Part shown: in pieces, positions 45,546 to 56,317 of the stretch
How positions within the stretch are numbered: position 1 is the stretch's first letter
Layout: each line of letters starts with the position of its first letter
Origin: Collybiopsis luxurians FD-317 M1
Lineage: Eukaryota > Basidiomycota > Agaricomycetes > Agaricales > Omphalotaceae
Direction of reading: 5' to 3'
Assembly (NCBI GenBank): GCA_000827265.1
Contig: KN834753.1
Location: 402,686 to 466,685, forward strand
Length of the DNA: 64,000 nt
Notes under the pieces: model-generated
The model's input: the letters and a program-made list of their open reading frames with translations, nothing else
Told to the model about the DNA's origin: nothing
The model's database searches: none
Translations under genes and position numbers: made by a program

Positions 45546-47403
45546 TCACTTGTAATGCTTTACTACAAGTCCATTCAAAATAACCTCTTCTTCTACCCCC
45601 TTCTCCGTCTTGCTATTCTTCAGGTCACTCTGTCCATACGCAGTTGTTCTAGCTTTCCTCCACTCTTGAGATGTAGGAGCTTCGGAGTCATCAAAACGCC
45701 TCTTGATTCCTACCCGTTGCAGAACTGGACTTTCAACTAGAGGAGCAAGTTTCACATCATCATTAGCCAGGGAGAAATAGAATATCCCCAGTCGGGTGTA
45801 GGAGCGTTGATCTCGGGGTGGTTGAATCACTCTGCCGGCCAAAATCAGTCAACTCAACCTGCGTATGAAGTGACCCTCCCTGACCTATGAATTGTAGCAC
45901 GATACAACCCTCCTGAAAGAAACTCCATCCCATCGCCAGCATTAATAACCTGTCCATTCAAGCACCCGCATCCATTCAAATTTAGAAGCGAGAAAACGGG
46001 AGCATCTAAAAATGGTACCGCGACTTACCAGTGCATTTTCGATGTGCCTCAGCCACTTCCAGGATCCGTCTTTTGCGAGGATCTGGAGTGCCGCGACTGG
46101 TTGACTGTAGAGAACGGTTACAGTCCCGAAATCTGGGCAGAATATCAGTTTCGAGTTTGATTCTGTTTCCATTCGGAACTTGGTACCAGTATGTCCTTTC
46201 ATCCAAACCTGGCCACTCTTTTCTTCGTCCTCTTCGGAGCGCGGATAGCTGAACCAGAATAGGATTAGTATCATGGTTATGCAGACCACTAATACCAGGC
46301 TTACTATTTCATGAACCGTACTGATCAAAGTCGTGCTCTAGTCAGTCACTTCGCCATATGAAACTTCATTGCGAACTATACTTACGAAAGGTTTCGGCTT
46401 CGTCGTCCCATCCGTGCATGTTCACGAATGTCTCTTCTGGAAGCTCGAGGCCTAATGCTAGAATCCTTTAAAATCCATCAAGATGGTCGTCGTGTAAGTA
46501 CTGCTGCTCCGCAGTCAGATTCCGATACGTATATGGCACTTGCCTTAGAATGGGATGAACAATATCCATATGCGTGTGGCGCGTAAACTGGCTCAGTTCC
46601 GGAAGGAGAGGTCGTAGAGCCTCAGGATGTTGGCGTTTGTATACATTTCGGTTGACTGTATCAATGAACACAATCTCGGTCAGATTCAAGTCAGAAAATA
46701 GGACAGGTCAGGAATGGCCACTGCCACAGGTTGCAGGCTTTCGGCGCGAGTATTCGAGATGCCACAAGTGGGGATCGTGGAAGTCGGGGCTGTGGTATAT
46801 GCTACTTACGATTGTAATTTTCGATCTGGTCGCGAACCCCATTGTCAATATGCTAAAAATGGTCGGATGGGAGACAAGTCGGCACGATTAGCATCGTCGT
46901 GACTGAGTCGTCAGCTCATAGAGAGACCGTTACCTACCCAATATTGACGAGGCTTATATCCTTGCCAGGAGCCGGTGACCTTCGAAGTCGCCATGTATTT
47001 TTCCTTCTCTTCATCACTGACTTGAGAGAAAGGAACGTCGGCAATGTCGAACATTCTGTCCATCTGTATCCCAATATCAGGTTCATCTTCAAAAGTAGCG
47101 TCGCACGCTTTTGCAGCTTGGCTAAGCTCAAAATTTACCTGCTCTTTGGAATATCCATGATTAACTGCGTAGAAAAATCCATGCTCGGACATGGCATTGC
47201 GTACTTGGACTGCTAGTTCAAGGCGGCCTTCGTACGTGGAGGCCTTGCCGAGATCAATAATAGGCAGTTCCGCGTAGTCCACTAAAGATACACGAGCATG
47301 AGCGTCCCACTAATATAAGCAGCCCAAAGATAAACTCACAGGGCTCGTTCGTCGGGGGCGCCGGATCGTAGTGGGGGATCGAAGGAATTGACAGACTAGG
47401 CAT
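45546..47403 (-). CDS. 2-oxoglutarate/Fe(II) dioxygenase, IPNS-like
   Basis: Non-haem iron oxygenase of the isopenicillin-N-synthase/flavanone-hydroxylase group. Start MPSLSIPSIPHYDPAP at 47403, spliced after T|gtgagt to DYAELPIIDLGKAS. The DIOX_N part has VRNAMSEHGFFYAVNHG. The iron site is spread over introns: VWMKGHTDFGTVTVLYSQP supplies His and Asp, and YRATIHRVIQPPRDQRSYTR supplies the second His plus the Arg-x-Ser/Thr that binds 2-oxoglutarate. ENALVINAGDGMEFLSGG is the usual strand between. A basic tail of about 60 residues follows. About nine exons. Such enzymes hydroxylate, desaturate or cyclise small molecules; substrate unknown. It lies 3 kb from the candidate metabolite cluster and could belong to it. 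Confidence 0.88.
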
Positions 47404-48326
47404 TTGGGTGGAGACTTGATGTGCGCTCAGTGTAAGAAACTTGAGTTTGGGTCCTGATATTTAGGGTGTTTGCAGCCCTTATAACGCCCAGACTGTGGCT
47501 TCAAGATATTAAATAAACCCATGCGTCAAGCAAATCAGCGACTGCGCCCATCACGGTTTATATGCAACGATTGTGATTGCGACTCTGCCGCTATTTCTTT
47601 GATGATTTTTGACTCGTAATATGCAGAAATCGCCACAGCTTCCACTGAGTGAACCAAGCCGCGTACGACTGATTCTCCAAGTCAACAGGCACCAAGAACT
47701 CCTGATGAACAGCATGTCACCCAGCGGTAACAACTCAAGTCCCGAGGATTCCTTATTGCACAAGGCAAACGTGGGCTACTCGCTCCTCATCCCACTATAG
47801 GAATCGATTTCCCTTCACCGGATGAGAGATTAAATCATTTACCTTCCTGGAAAGGACAAGTTCGCGATGCTTGTGCTTGATTTGGAATAGCCAAGTCTTA
47901 CTTATCTGAAACCTCATGTATAGCCGATTAATTAATAATCTATAGCAGGATACTCGCAGGACCCTCAAAAGTCATCTACGAGGGCAGTTCCAGGTCTAGC
48001 GCATTTCCTCTGTAGCCTAGAACTATCGGGAAGTGGAGGGACCAAAGCCACCGAAACTCCCAGTTAAAACACCCTCGAAACTCTTGTCAAACGAGGACCT
48101 CCTCAGCTCGAAAGTCCGAATCTTCACCAGATTAGTGGACCCGGGTTTGCAATTCACAACCTTATTTGAAACGACAGCGAGAAAATATAGGCAATTACAA
48201 AGTAATAAATAATACGTCGAGGATGGATATCCGGATCCTATTTCCGAGAAATCTAAACCACTGCACCAGTATCGTATGCGTTGTGTGCCGGAGTAGGGAC
48301 TTTCACAAGCATCTAAAACGTGTAAA
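47404..48326. other. Intergenic, no gene seen
   Basis: Promoter of the dioxygenase and 3' flank of the DUF6534-like gene. Small frames (47609-47800 plus, 48023-48427 minus) lack support; the latter partly overlaps the true last exon in another frame. Confidence 0.45.
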
Positions 48327-50334
48327 TCAGACATTGACGAAAAAAAAAGGGTAGAGAGAACTGACGTCCTCGTCAGGCAGAGAGTCATCCATAAAGCTGT
48401 TGTTGAATGACATTTTCTAGTTGACAAAGTAGATAATATGAATAACTGTACAATCCCGATCTTAGCGGCGACTTACAAGCCTTTTCCCGGTGGTGAAAGT
48501 TGGTTGAGAATCTGTAGTCTGCATAACAAAACAATCATTCAAGAATTGCTGCACTCAAAGTTCACATTCACTGACCTTGGTACCATTGGAAGTACCGAAT
48601 GATCTGCCAGGGGACATCTCAACCTCTGAATCTGTAATTACCAGACCTTTGGACATAGTGAGGCCCGGTGTATTTGGAATCCGGGCGTGAAGACTGGAGA
48701 AAATTTTGTGGAGATTTTTGCAAAACACAGTCAAAAGTAATTGCTTACTTGGCCAAGAACGACGTCGCGTATACTGGAATCACGTCACATCAAATTCACA
48801 AGGAATGAAGACGGGGGGTTAAAACTCACGTCCAGATAGAGGGAACACCACAAGAATATGACCAAAGTGGAAGCCAGCAGCGGTATACTAACAAAAACAG
48901 TGTAAGAGAAGATGGTTTCATTAGAATGCGAAACTTACAGTGGCAAGACAGAATACTTCGGTGAAACTGGAGAGGAGGCTAAACATTGCGATTCGGATCA
49001 TGGATTCAGAACATACCTGGTTACAGCTCCCGTTTGTATGCTGAAGAGAAGCATGCAATTAGCAAAGGCGGCCACGATTCTACGAAGGCAGCCTATGGCT
49101 TGCTCACCTATAGGCCATTAGTTTGTTTATCAAACGGTCCGTGCTATGTTTCAGCTACAATTTAGATTTGAGAATGAATTAAACGATTGGAGATTGATGC
49201 ACCTTCTAATCCCGGTGCGGCTAGTGTGAAGCGCGTATACCATGCCCAGTGTGATGCAGATATCGCATGCGACATTGGCTCCAAGCCACAGGTCAATACC
49301 CCACTGCAGATCATCCAGTCAGAAACATGGCACTGAGCCGCATTGACACTCACAGTTACTGCCGTGAAGCTGGAAAAGAGCTTCATCTTAATGCTAGACG
49401 AAATGAGTGCAGTGTAAACAGTATATCAGAAATTGAACCAACGTTCGGGCCGTCATGTAACACCCAAAAACTATAATTCTAGACGTCAAAGGTCGAAGTT
49501 AACTGCTCCGTGAAGGAAACGTACTGAAACCAATAAGACTGAGGGTTGTCTGAGAAAGCTAAATCAGCGTATAGCAGGGCGAATTTTGTGGACAAGACAA
49601 ACAATGACAACGAGAAGACTCCATTTAGCGAATTTGTTATGCAACACTAGAAATGTCTTCTACATGAGCTTATTTGCGTAACTTGATGTAGAAGCTCACA
49701 ATGGAAGAGTCTCCGAGCGAAGAACAGCTGCACGCAGATCGATGTAACACTCTGCAGGCAGGTCAAAAAACTCTTGCTTACTCCGAATGGATTGAAAACC
49801 CACAGTAAGGAGAACGTAGCTAAGCCAATCCCAAGATGCAACGGCAAGTTTGGGATCTAGGCCGAAGTCATCGATGAGATATGTGTAAATTGCGTGCAAA
49901 TTGAGCGAGCTTCAAACACATTATCAGTCCTAATTCAGATACTAAGCATTCGTTGGCTATACGCACTATTGCAGCGCAAGGACGACCCTGTCATGAGTTG
50001 ATCAGAAATCGTCAGACAGAAAGTGACCTCAATTCATACCAAATACCAACGACCTGTAGGTAAAAATTACTATCCATAGGCTCAGTCGGCCAGAGATCGT
50101 AAACGACGTACAAGTAATTTCATCCATAGTCTGTCCTTGGCATAGTAATTGAAATAAGAGTAAACTTGCGCACTATACAGTCCAAAGAGTCTGAAAATCG
50201 TTGATCAGTTGGCGATCTGGGTATCTGATTGAAGGATAGAGATAGAAGAATAGAGATTGAAAGACTAACGTTGCTGCTAGAACGATTCCTATAAGACCAG
50301 ACCCGAAGACGCTAGAAATAGAGGAAGGTGCCAT
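48327..50334 (-). CDS. DUF6534-like multi-TM protein
   Basis: Seven-TM-like protein of a family expanded in mushrooms, function not known. Start MAPSSISSVFGSGLIGIVLA at 50334, then LFGLYSAQVYSYFNYYAKD, a family hallmark after TM1. Later come LHAIYTYLIDDFGLD and ASWDWLSYVLLTVGF, matching the segment before and in TM3/TM4. The C-terminal tail has ARIPNTPGLTMSKGLVIT, EVEMSPGRSFGTSNGTK and SFNNSFMDDSLPDED before the stop at 48327-48329. About a dozen short exons; I did not fix every border in the middle (48780-49900). The gene starts 517 bases from the divergently read PLP enzyme, so the two may share control. Confidence 0.7.
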
Positions 50335-50851
50335 GCTGAAAAAACGAATGCAGGGGAGGGTGGTGACAGTCGTAGGAAGAACCTCGCTGGACTCCCTGCA
50401 TATATGCAGTTACGATTCTTAATAACTTATGTATGTACGAGCCCGAATAACGGGGATATTAACCTAACGCCGATTCGAATGGTTACACAAGTGAAACCAG
50501 ATGAAAAATTACAGCTTTCGCCAAACATTCTCAGTGTGTGACAGATGGAGAAGGCACTAAAGTCCTACGCATCATGATCTGTCATACCATCATAAATCAT
50601 ATTTAATCACATGAGTGATTGCGCCTTCCGTGGATTTTGTGACCCGGAGAATGGATTCACCAGGTGCATCGCATCCAGGTCGATTATTGTCCAATTGCAG
50701 CTTTGGATGGTTCTTGTTATATTGGACACATTGCCATCTGCTATCACCTCGTACGTGGGACCAGTGGACTCCCAAGTTGGGCTCCTTTTTCCTTGGAGAA
50801 GGCGAGAAACTTTCCGCCTGCTCCTCATCCCGGAAATTCAGGGATCGCATA
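50335..50851. promoter_or_regulatory. Divergent promoter region, DUF6534-like / PLP enzyme
   Basis: 517 bases between two divergent starts. Plus-strand frames from 50611 run into the start of the PLP enzyme but have no motif. A minus-strand frame at 50590-50850 is also unsupported. Confidence 0.45.
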
Positions 50852-52602
50852 ATGGCGTTTCCATTCGGAAAGGCTGCAGAGGAACTAGATCGGCGCGTGT
50901 ATCAGGTTTTGGAAAATACTTCACCGAAGAACTTTGGTCGAGACATCGCGTCGCTTTTTATGATGGACAATGCATATACGAACCTGAATCATGGTGCGTC
51001 GATGTACAGACTCGGAATACAACATGAACTCTGACTTCACCTAGGATCGTTTGGGACTGTCCCGCTGGCGGTCCATCAAGCTAGTGAGCTGCATGCTCAA
51101 TATGTAGAACGCAACCCAGATCGTTACATTCGGGCTGAGCATTGTGCACGAATCGACACTGCCCGAGCACAAGTAGCCAAATTCATTGGAGCTGACCGTG
51201 AGACTTGTGTCTTTGTACCTAGTGTTGCTTTCGGTCTTGCAACTATTTTACGAAACTTCCGCTGGACCTCTCAAGATATCATTGTCTGCAGTCCGTTTCT
51301 ATACTTCCGTCCCGCTGGTGATATCTCATGTTTCCAAATAGCTGATGTAATTTACAACACTATATCCTCCGCAGTCAAGGAAACTTGCGAAGGGGAAGAT
51401 CGACCTCAGCTCTCTGTCTTTGCGTTGAAGCTTCCACTGTCGCACAGCTCAATCCTTCATGCTTTTCGCGAGCACATTCAATCAATCAAAAGTGCAGCTA
51501 GTACTAATGCCAAGTTGGTAGTTGTTATTGAAAGCATTACATCTTCCCCTGCGATTTTTATGCCTTGGAAGGAAATGGTAAAAATATGCCGGACAGAAAA
51601 AGCATGGAGTATAGTAGACGCTGCCCATTCCTTTGGGCAGGAACTAGATTTGAACCTCAAAGATGCAGACCCTGATTTTTGGCTTGCAGTAAGTGATTCG
51701 TTCCTATTGATGGCGTCTCCATAAATGAGTTTTATTATTATTTTAGAATGGTGCAAAATGGTGTTATGCCAAAAGAGGTTGCGCCGTTCTATACGTACCA
51801 TTTCGGTGAGTACTTTAGGTTTTGTATTTTTGCCTTCGAGAGCTAAACGTGTTACTAAGTAACCAAGATATGATCTCCTCGGGAGTTCTGCCTGGTTTGA
51901 CTTATGACAGTCCTGGATCGTCTCCCACTCGATTTGTGTGGCAATTTTACTGTAGGTCACGGAAGTGCTCTCTCACTGATTTCCTGATGTCTAATGATAT
52001 CTGTAGGGCATGGATTGGTGGATCCTGTTCCGCCTGTCAGTATTTCATATGGTAGGCTAAATTTCTTGGATCAAAATCATGATTTTCACTAAATGCGAAC
52101 AGCTATGAAGTTTCGTCAACGGATCGGCGGCGAAGAAAATATCCAGAAGTATTGTCATGCGCTTGCTGTGGCGGGAGGCAAACGCATGGCTGAAATCATG
52201 AAAACAACCGTGTTAGACTCTCCTGAAGGATCCGGAGAGTTGATTGCTTGCATGGTCTGTTGTTCAACTGCATTAATTCAAGCATATGCTTCCTACTTAA
52301 TCATATGTTCAGGTCAATGTTGAACTGCCCCTATCGGCCAATGTAAAGCCATCGCGTGAGGTCGAGTTTTTGTTCTTACAAGAGCTATTTGAGACCCACA
52401 AAGTTTATGCCACAAATTTCTTTTGGCAAGGAAGATGGTGGGCTCGCGTAAGTGCTCAAGTCTACAACGAAGTCAGTGCCTGTTTTATGAAGCATTTGAG
52501 TCTCCCCTGATTTGTGATTAGATGAAAGACTTTGAGAAGCTCGCAAACGCGCTTCTAGATGTGTGCTCGAAGATCAGCGTGCTTAAGAAGCAAGCAACAT
52601 GA
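50852..52602 (+). CDS. Class V PLP enzyme, isopenicillin-N-epimerase-like
   Basis: Fold-type I pyridoxal-phosphate enzyme related to isopenicillin N epimerase, cysteine desulfurases and C-S lyases. Start MAFPFGKAAEELDRRVY at 50852. Spliced reading gives LNHGSFGTVPLAVH (substrate-binding N-terminus), VFVPSVAFGLATILRNF, DIIVCTDVIYNTISSAVKE and VVVIESITSSPAIFMPW. VDAAHSFGQELDLNLKDADP follows (Asp that holds the PLP nitrogen, then His). After an intron comes NGAKWCYAKRGCAVLYV, whose Lys in AKW is the expected Schiff-base residue; many relatives have HKW. The C-terminal domain includes MKFRQRIGGEENIQKYCHAL and ends VCSKISVLKKQAT. About seven introns, gene intact. The substrate is open: epimerisation, C-S cleavage or another amino-acid reaction. 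Confidence 0.87.
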
Positions 52603-53327
52603 CCTTGAACCATAAGTGTGAAAAGATTCTGTCAAACAGCAACATTTTGTGCCTACTTTACCTACTTTTTTGCCTCAGCCCCAAACACTCGAGATTTTCT
52701 CAGAATTTGAATCATGTTCGAGACGCGTTTGTTGGTTACACGGGGATAGAAGTGCCGGATCCGGGGCGTATGCACCTCACTTATCTATTTTAGAGAGTTC
52801 TGAATGACTTTGCAAACTATATCCATCGATCCATGATCTTCGGTTCCCGAATTATACTTATGATCGATGATGTTGATGATGTGATAATCCCCTATAGGCA
52901 GTATCCTCCCTCACGATTTGGAGAGGAGTTTCGGAGATATCCTCTGGAGCTCGAGTTTCTATTCTTACCGCGGCTCGACCGCAGTTAACGAGAAAATTAA
53001 GCATTCAAACGCATCAAAGGTAACTGAAGCCTCGGACAACGCCTGCCCAGATTCTCGACGAGCTGTAAGTGATCGGTTTACTTGGAATTCGATCAGTGAA
53101 CCGCATTTCGAGCGGGCCAAACGAATCGAAGTGATGTAATATGTATGATAGATAGATATCGGCGTGATCGCCGCTGACTAAAACCGAACTGAATGATCAT
53201 GATTGTTGTGTACTGTACGGTCGAAATTCGTTGACCGGTATCATTACAATAGAACTTTGTTTGGACTAGAGTACTTAAAGCGCTTACTACAACATTCTTA
53301 TTTTTCACTCCCGCCAGAAATTTACCT
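52603..53327. other. Intergenic between PLP enzyme and FMO
   Basis: 725 bases with no supported gene. The frame at 52918-53139 is motif-free. Probably contains the FMO promoter. Confidence 0.45.
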
Positions 53328-55835
53328 ATGGATACCTCTAAGTCAGGCCAATGGCAAAACCGAATTCCTACTCTCGACAAGCTCGGCGTCAAAGACTTGG
53401 GTGACATCGATGAACTGCAGGTGACAAAAGATTGGTTTCAGTCTTTCTCTTCCTATGCATCCTCAAGTAATGCCGAGAGCGTTGCCAGCCTCTTCTGCGA
53501 TGACGCTATGTGGCGCGATTTACTCTCGTTGACTTGGGACATGCGAACTTTTGACGGGTCCGCAAAGATTACCACATTCCTCAAAGATCGTCTCTCATCC
53601 GTCAACGCGCATGGCTTCAAGCTCAAAGAGTTTGTTCGCTTACAAAAACCCTTTCCTGGCCTGACTTGGATCATTGCAATGTTTGAGTTTCAGACCAGCT
53701 CTGGGATATGTTCTGGCGTTTTCCGTCTAGTCCCGACAGCTGAGGGGCCCTGGAAAGCATACACGATGTTTACAATGCTAGAGTCCTTCAAAGATTATCC
53801 TGAAAAGACTGGGGCACTCCGCGAGAGTCGACAGCTAACGGGGAAGCAGTGGAAGGAGGCACGCGAGAAAGAAGTTGCATTCAGCGATAGAGATCCGGCT
53901 GTTCTCATCGTAGGAGCAGGACAGAGTGCCTTACAGCTTGCCGCACGTCTCAAGTTCCTTGACATTCCTACATTGCTGATAGAGAAAGATGCTCGCGTCG
54001 GTGACATGTGGCGCAATCGATACGACTCGTTGTCTCTTCATTTTCCCGTTTGTGAGTTGTATTCCCTAAATCGATGGGACTCTTTTGACGCGTACTTGAA
54101 GGGAATGACCATATGCCGTATATTCCGTCAGTTCCCACGATTATTATTTTCCTCCCTTTCTTTCTGCTTACTCGATTCTTAGATTCCCTCCAACATGGCC
54201 TAAGTACACACCGTCATTGAAGGTTCATTTTTGTTCGCTGATGACATTCTGATTCGTCACTTACCCACTCTCCGATTATGCAGATGGCGGAATGGCTCGA
54301 GTTTTACGCGACATCGCTGGAGCTCAACATTTGGCTTTCTTCTACTGTTCTTGATGCTACATGGCAAGATGCGGACCACAAGTGGAATGTTCGTGTACAG
54401 CGAAAGGATGGAAGTGAACGCTCATTCAAGGTCAATCATTTTGGTATGTTTGGACGTTTGAAATGCTTCCGGTCGTGCATTTCGAGACTAATAAACCTTT
54501 TAGTCGTTGCTACCGGTCTCGGTGACGGTATTCCTAATATGCCCAATATTCCAAATCTCGTAAGTCAAGTTTGATCACCCCTTGCTACAAACTGACCCTT
54601 CTTTTACCTTGAGAAAACCTTCCGTGGAACTGTTCTACACTCTGCGCAATATAGAAGGGCCTCCGACTATCGAGGGAAAAAAGTGGTTGTTATTGGCGCG
54701 GGCAATGCAGGTACGAGGTATCCCACCTCGTTCGTAACACATCTGACATGCTATACAAAGGACATGATGCTGCAGCTGACATTGCCAGAGATGGCGGGGG
54801 TATGGGACTCTGTATAGCTTTTCATTTCAAGACTTATCATATCGTCTCTCAGATGTCACCATGTACCAAAGAAGTTCAACTTTCGTTATGGATCTCGATA
54901 AGGGCTGGAAGTTTCTTAGCCGTAAGCACGTTCTGAATGTCCATTCATAACGTGCTTCCGACTCATCCTTCAATCTAATCTAGCGTTATATACCGAAGGA
55001 GGAATTCCGGCTGACATGGCCGATCGGTTAACCAACTCTATGCCTCACCCTTTGCTGGAAGGCGGGATGGCTCAACGTACTGTACAAGCCATAGTCGACG
55101 ACCAAAAGGAACATCTAGAAAAGCTAGCCAAAACGGGGTTCCGTATCAACAAAGGTATCAAGGACGCAGGTATTCTCCTTCAGCTCAAGGAAAAAGCTGG
55201 TGGACATTACTTTGGCGAGTAGGAACTCAGGTACTTTATTGTGAATGCTTGCTCACTAGCCTTAATGTACAGATACTGGAGGGAGCCAACTCATCATTGA
55301 CGGTAAGATCAAGATCAAGAACGATAGCACAATCAAGTCATATGAACCTGAGGGTCTTGTATTTGAGGATGGAAGCAAATTACCGGTGGATGTGGTTATT
55401 TGCGCTACAGGGCAAGTAATTTTTTCTTTTTCTGCCACCTTGTGAATGAGGCTCAATATGTGATGTACAGAGTCGGTGACATGCGCAACTCAATCCGTCG
55501 GCTGTGCGGTGATGATGTCGCGGATTCGTGTCCTCCACTTTTAGGAGTGAACGAGGAAGGGGAGATGAACTGGTACCGTCCACTTTCTCGCCCGAATTTG
55601 TTCATGATGGTCGGTGAGTAGCTGTAATCTAGCTTGCTCGGAATCTTCAAATTTCCGATTTGATTTACGTCAAAACTGCAATAGGTTCCTTGCAATTGAA
55701 TCGTTTCTACTCCAAGTATCTGGCCTTGCGTAAGTGTCTTCTGCTTCAATGCGCGAAGGATTAATTCCGACCTCCGCTCCAATAGAAATCCAAGGCATTG
55801 AAAAGGGGATTATTGACTCTCGCTACACGAAGTAG
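53328..55835 (+). CDS. Flavin-containing monooxygenase with N-terminal NTF2-like region
   Basis: FAD/NADPH-dependent monooxygenase, able to oxygenate N, S or carbonyl groups. The N-terminal 180 residues resemble the NTF2/SnoaL-like region found before some fungal FMOs (WFQSFSSYASSSNAESVAS, LFCDDAMWRDLL). The FAD site is VLIVGAGQSALQLAARL (Gly196, Gly198, Ala201 instead of a third Gly). It is followed by GDMWRNRYDSLSLHFP, and after splicing NDHMPYIPFPPTWPKY. The FMO hallmark is FRGTVLHSAQYR, then the NADPH site VVVIGAGNAGHDAAADIAR. The C-terminal half has ADMADRLTNSMPHPLLEGG, VDVVICATG and RPNLFMMVGSLQLNRFYSKYLAL, ending IIDSRYTK. About ten introns join in frame. It sits between the PLP enzyme (same strand) and the adenylation protein (convergent). 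Confidence 0.9.
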
Positions 55836-56317
55836 AAAGAGAAGGATGGTACTGCAATGTAGAATGATTTTGTAAACAGATTTTCGGATGTGCGTAGTTA
55901 TAAAATACTTCACAAGATAACCATAGGAGATGTTTGTGCGTTCACGCAGACTGCAGTGGCTCGCTTTGATGAGCAGTGCTGTGCGCTGAGTCAGTGCTTA
56001 CCAGCCCAGTCTGTCAGGCTCAAGTCCCGCTTTTGTTGCTCTCCTGTGTCATGGCGTCTCTTCTTTTTACCTTCCGAAATTCTGTCTTGGGAGTCATTGA
56101 AGGTCAACAACTTTCCATTTGCAGAATAAATATTGTACCTCGCATACACAAGCATTTCTTGCAAAATAAGTATAAATTATCAGATCGGCATAAACACAGT
56201 ACAGACAATGATGAATACTTGAGTTTTGCTTAGTATATCTATTTACAGTGACATGAAACAGCTAACCAAAGGTCAATCCTAGTCGTGTAACATCCAGTCT
56301 TCAAGTTCCATTGGCAC
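55836..56317. other. Convergent 3' region, no gene seen
   Basis: Between the 3' ends of the FMO and adenylation-domain genes. No coding signal. Confidence 0.5.

Noticed and set aside
51478..51960. 160-codon minus-strand frame
   Set aside because: Antisense to the PLP enzyme, whose motifs are clear on the plus strand.
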